The notes under the pieces: generated by a model
Databases searched by the model: none
Seen by the model: the letters and a program-made list of their open reading frames with translations, nothing else
What the model was told of the DNA's origin: nothing
Position numbers and translations under genes: made by a program
From: Marinobacter sp. LQ44
GTDB lineage: Bacteria > Pseudomonadota > Gammaproteobacteria > Pseudomonadales > Oleiphilaceae
Direction: 5' to 3'
NCBI RefSeq assembly: GCF_001447155.2
Contig: NZ_CP014754.1
Span: 1 to 64,000, forward strand
Length of the DNA: 64,000 nt
Shown here: in pieces, positions 63,873 through 64,000 of the stretch
How positions within the stretch are numbered: position 1 is the first letter of the stretch
Layout of the letters: each line of letters begins with the position of its first letter

Positions 63873-64000
63873 TGTCAGCAAATACTCCGTTGATCAGCAT
63901 TATTACACCAACGTACAACCGGGCGGACTTTATCGCTGAGGCGGTTGAAAGCGTGCTCGCCCAGACCTATCCCCATTTCGAGTTTCTGATTGTGGATGAT
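63872..64000 (+). CDS. GT2-family glycosyltransferase, partial (runs off window)
   Basis: Only the first 43 codons are inside the window. They show the start of a GT-A fold: ISIITPTYNRADFIAEAV near residue 8 and LIVDD at the edge. The ATG overlaps the GNAT stop. The locus therefore continues beyond the window. Confidence 0.85.
   Translation, partial: MSANTPLISIITPTYNRADFIAEAVESVLAQTYPHFEFLIVDD

Overview
The window reads as a chromosomal segment of a marine gammaproteobacterium. The combination of BamC, PrpBC-AcnD-PrpF, a DUF2897 protein, XrtA-type PEP-CTERM/exopolysaccharide genes and GGGGTCAGACCCC-type palindromes suggests a Marinobacter-like organism. The genus is an inference from gene content, not from a database match. 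No phage, insertion sequence or CRISPR array was seen.

Layout. 1-300 holds two long hairpins with complementary loops. 302-9450 is mostly housekeeping: nadA, bepA, tusA, an AI-2E family permease, bcp, dapA-bamC-purC, an outer-membrane barrel and a nucleotide-sugar epimerase. 9529-10368 is a von Willebrand A protein with a PEP-CTERM tail behind a sigma-54-type promoter. 10619-13801 has a pseudouridine synthase, a ROK sugar kinase, a DUF2897 protein, tRNA-Val(GAC) and an EamA transporter. 13935-16131 is a secreted lipase-like protein with an Ig-like partner. 16268-22829 is an unusual cluster: YceI, a CDP-alcohol phosphatidyltransferase, a zinc-less MDR dehydrogenase, a PTPS-fold protein without its catalytic residues, a glycosyltransferase-methyltransferase fusion, an LPG-synthase-type membrane protein and a stand-alone RibD reductase domain. 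22949-29751 has a small HTH protein, galU, a ShlB-like barrel without POTRA domains, and the periplasmic glucan genes opgG and opgH; opgH is interrupted at a G8 tract. 29830-36764 is a methylcitrate (propionate) operon under a GntR regulator, with palindromic repeats in two of its gaps.

36971 to the end is a PEP-CTERM substrate gene followed by a large XrtA-type exopolysaccharide locus: initiating sugar transferase, Wza-type export protein, Wzz-type chain-length protein, degenerate BY-kinase-like ATPase, outer-membrane barrel and polysaccharide deacetylase. After these come a more AT-rich central block of glycosyltransferases, a PaaK-like ligase, CapA, an unknown secreted protein, a second deacetylase, a polymerase/ligase, a flippase, an AsnB-type amidotransferase and a GNAT protein. 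The window ends inside another glycosyltransferase. No exosortase gene lies in the window. GalU (UDP-glucose) and the UDP-uronate-type epimerase could feed precursors to this locus.

The observations most worth checking are: the PTPS-fold/glycosyltransferase-methyltransferase cluster as a possible undescribed pathway; the G8 switch or lesion in opgH; matching sigma-54-type promoters in front of both PEP-CTERM genes; the loop-complementary hairpin pair at 1-196; and the P-loop-lysine-less ATPase in the exopolysaccharide locus.
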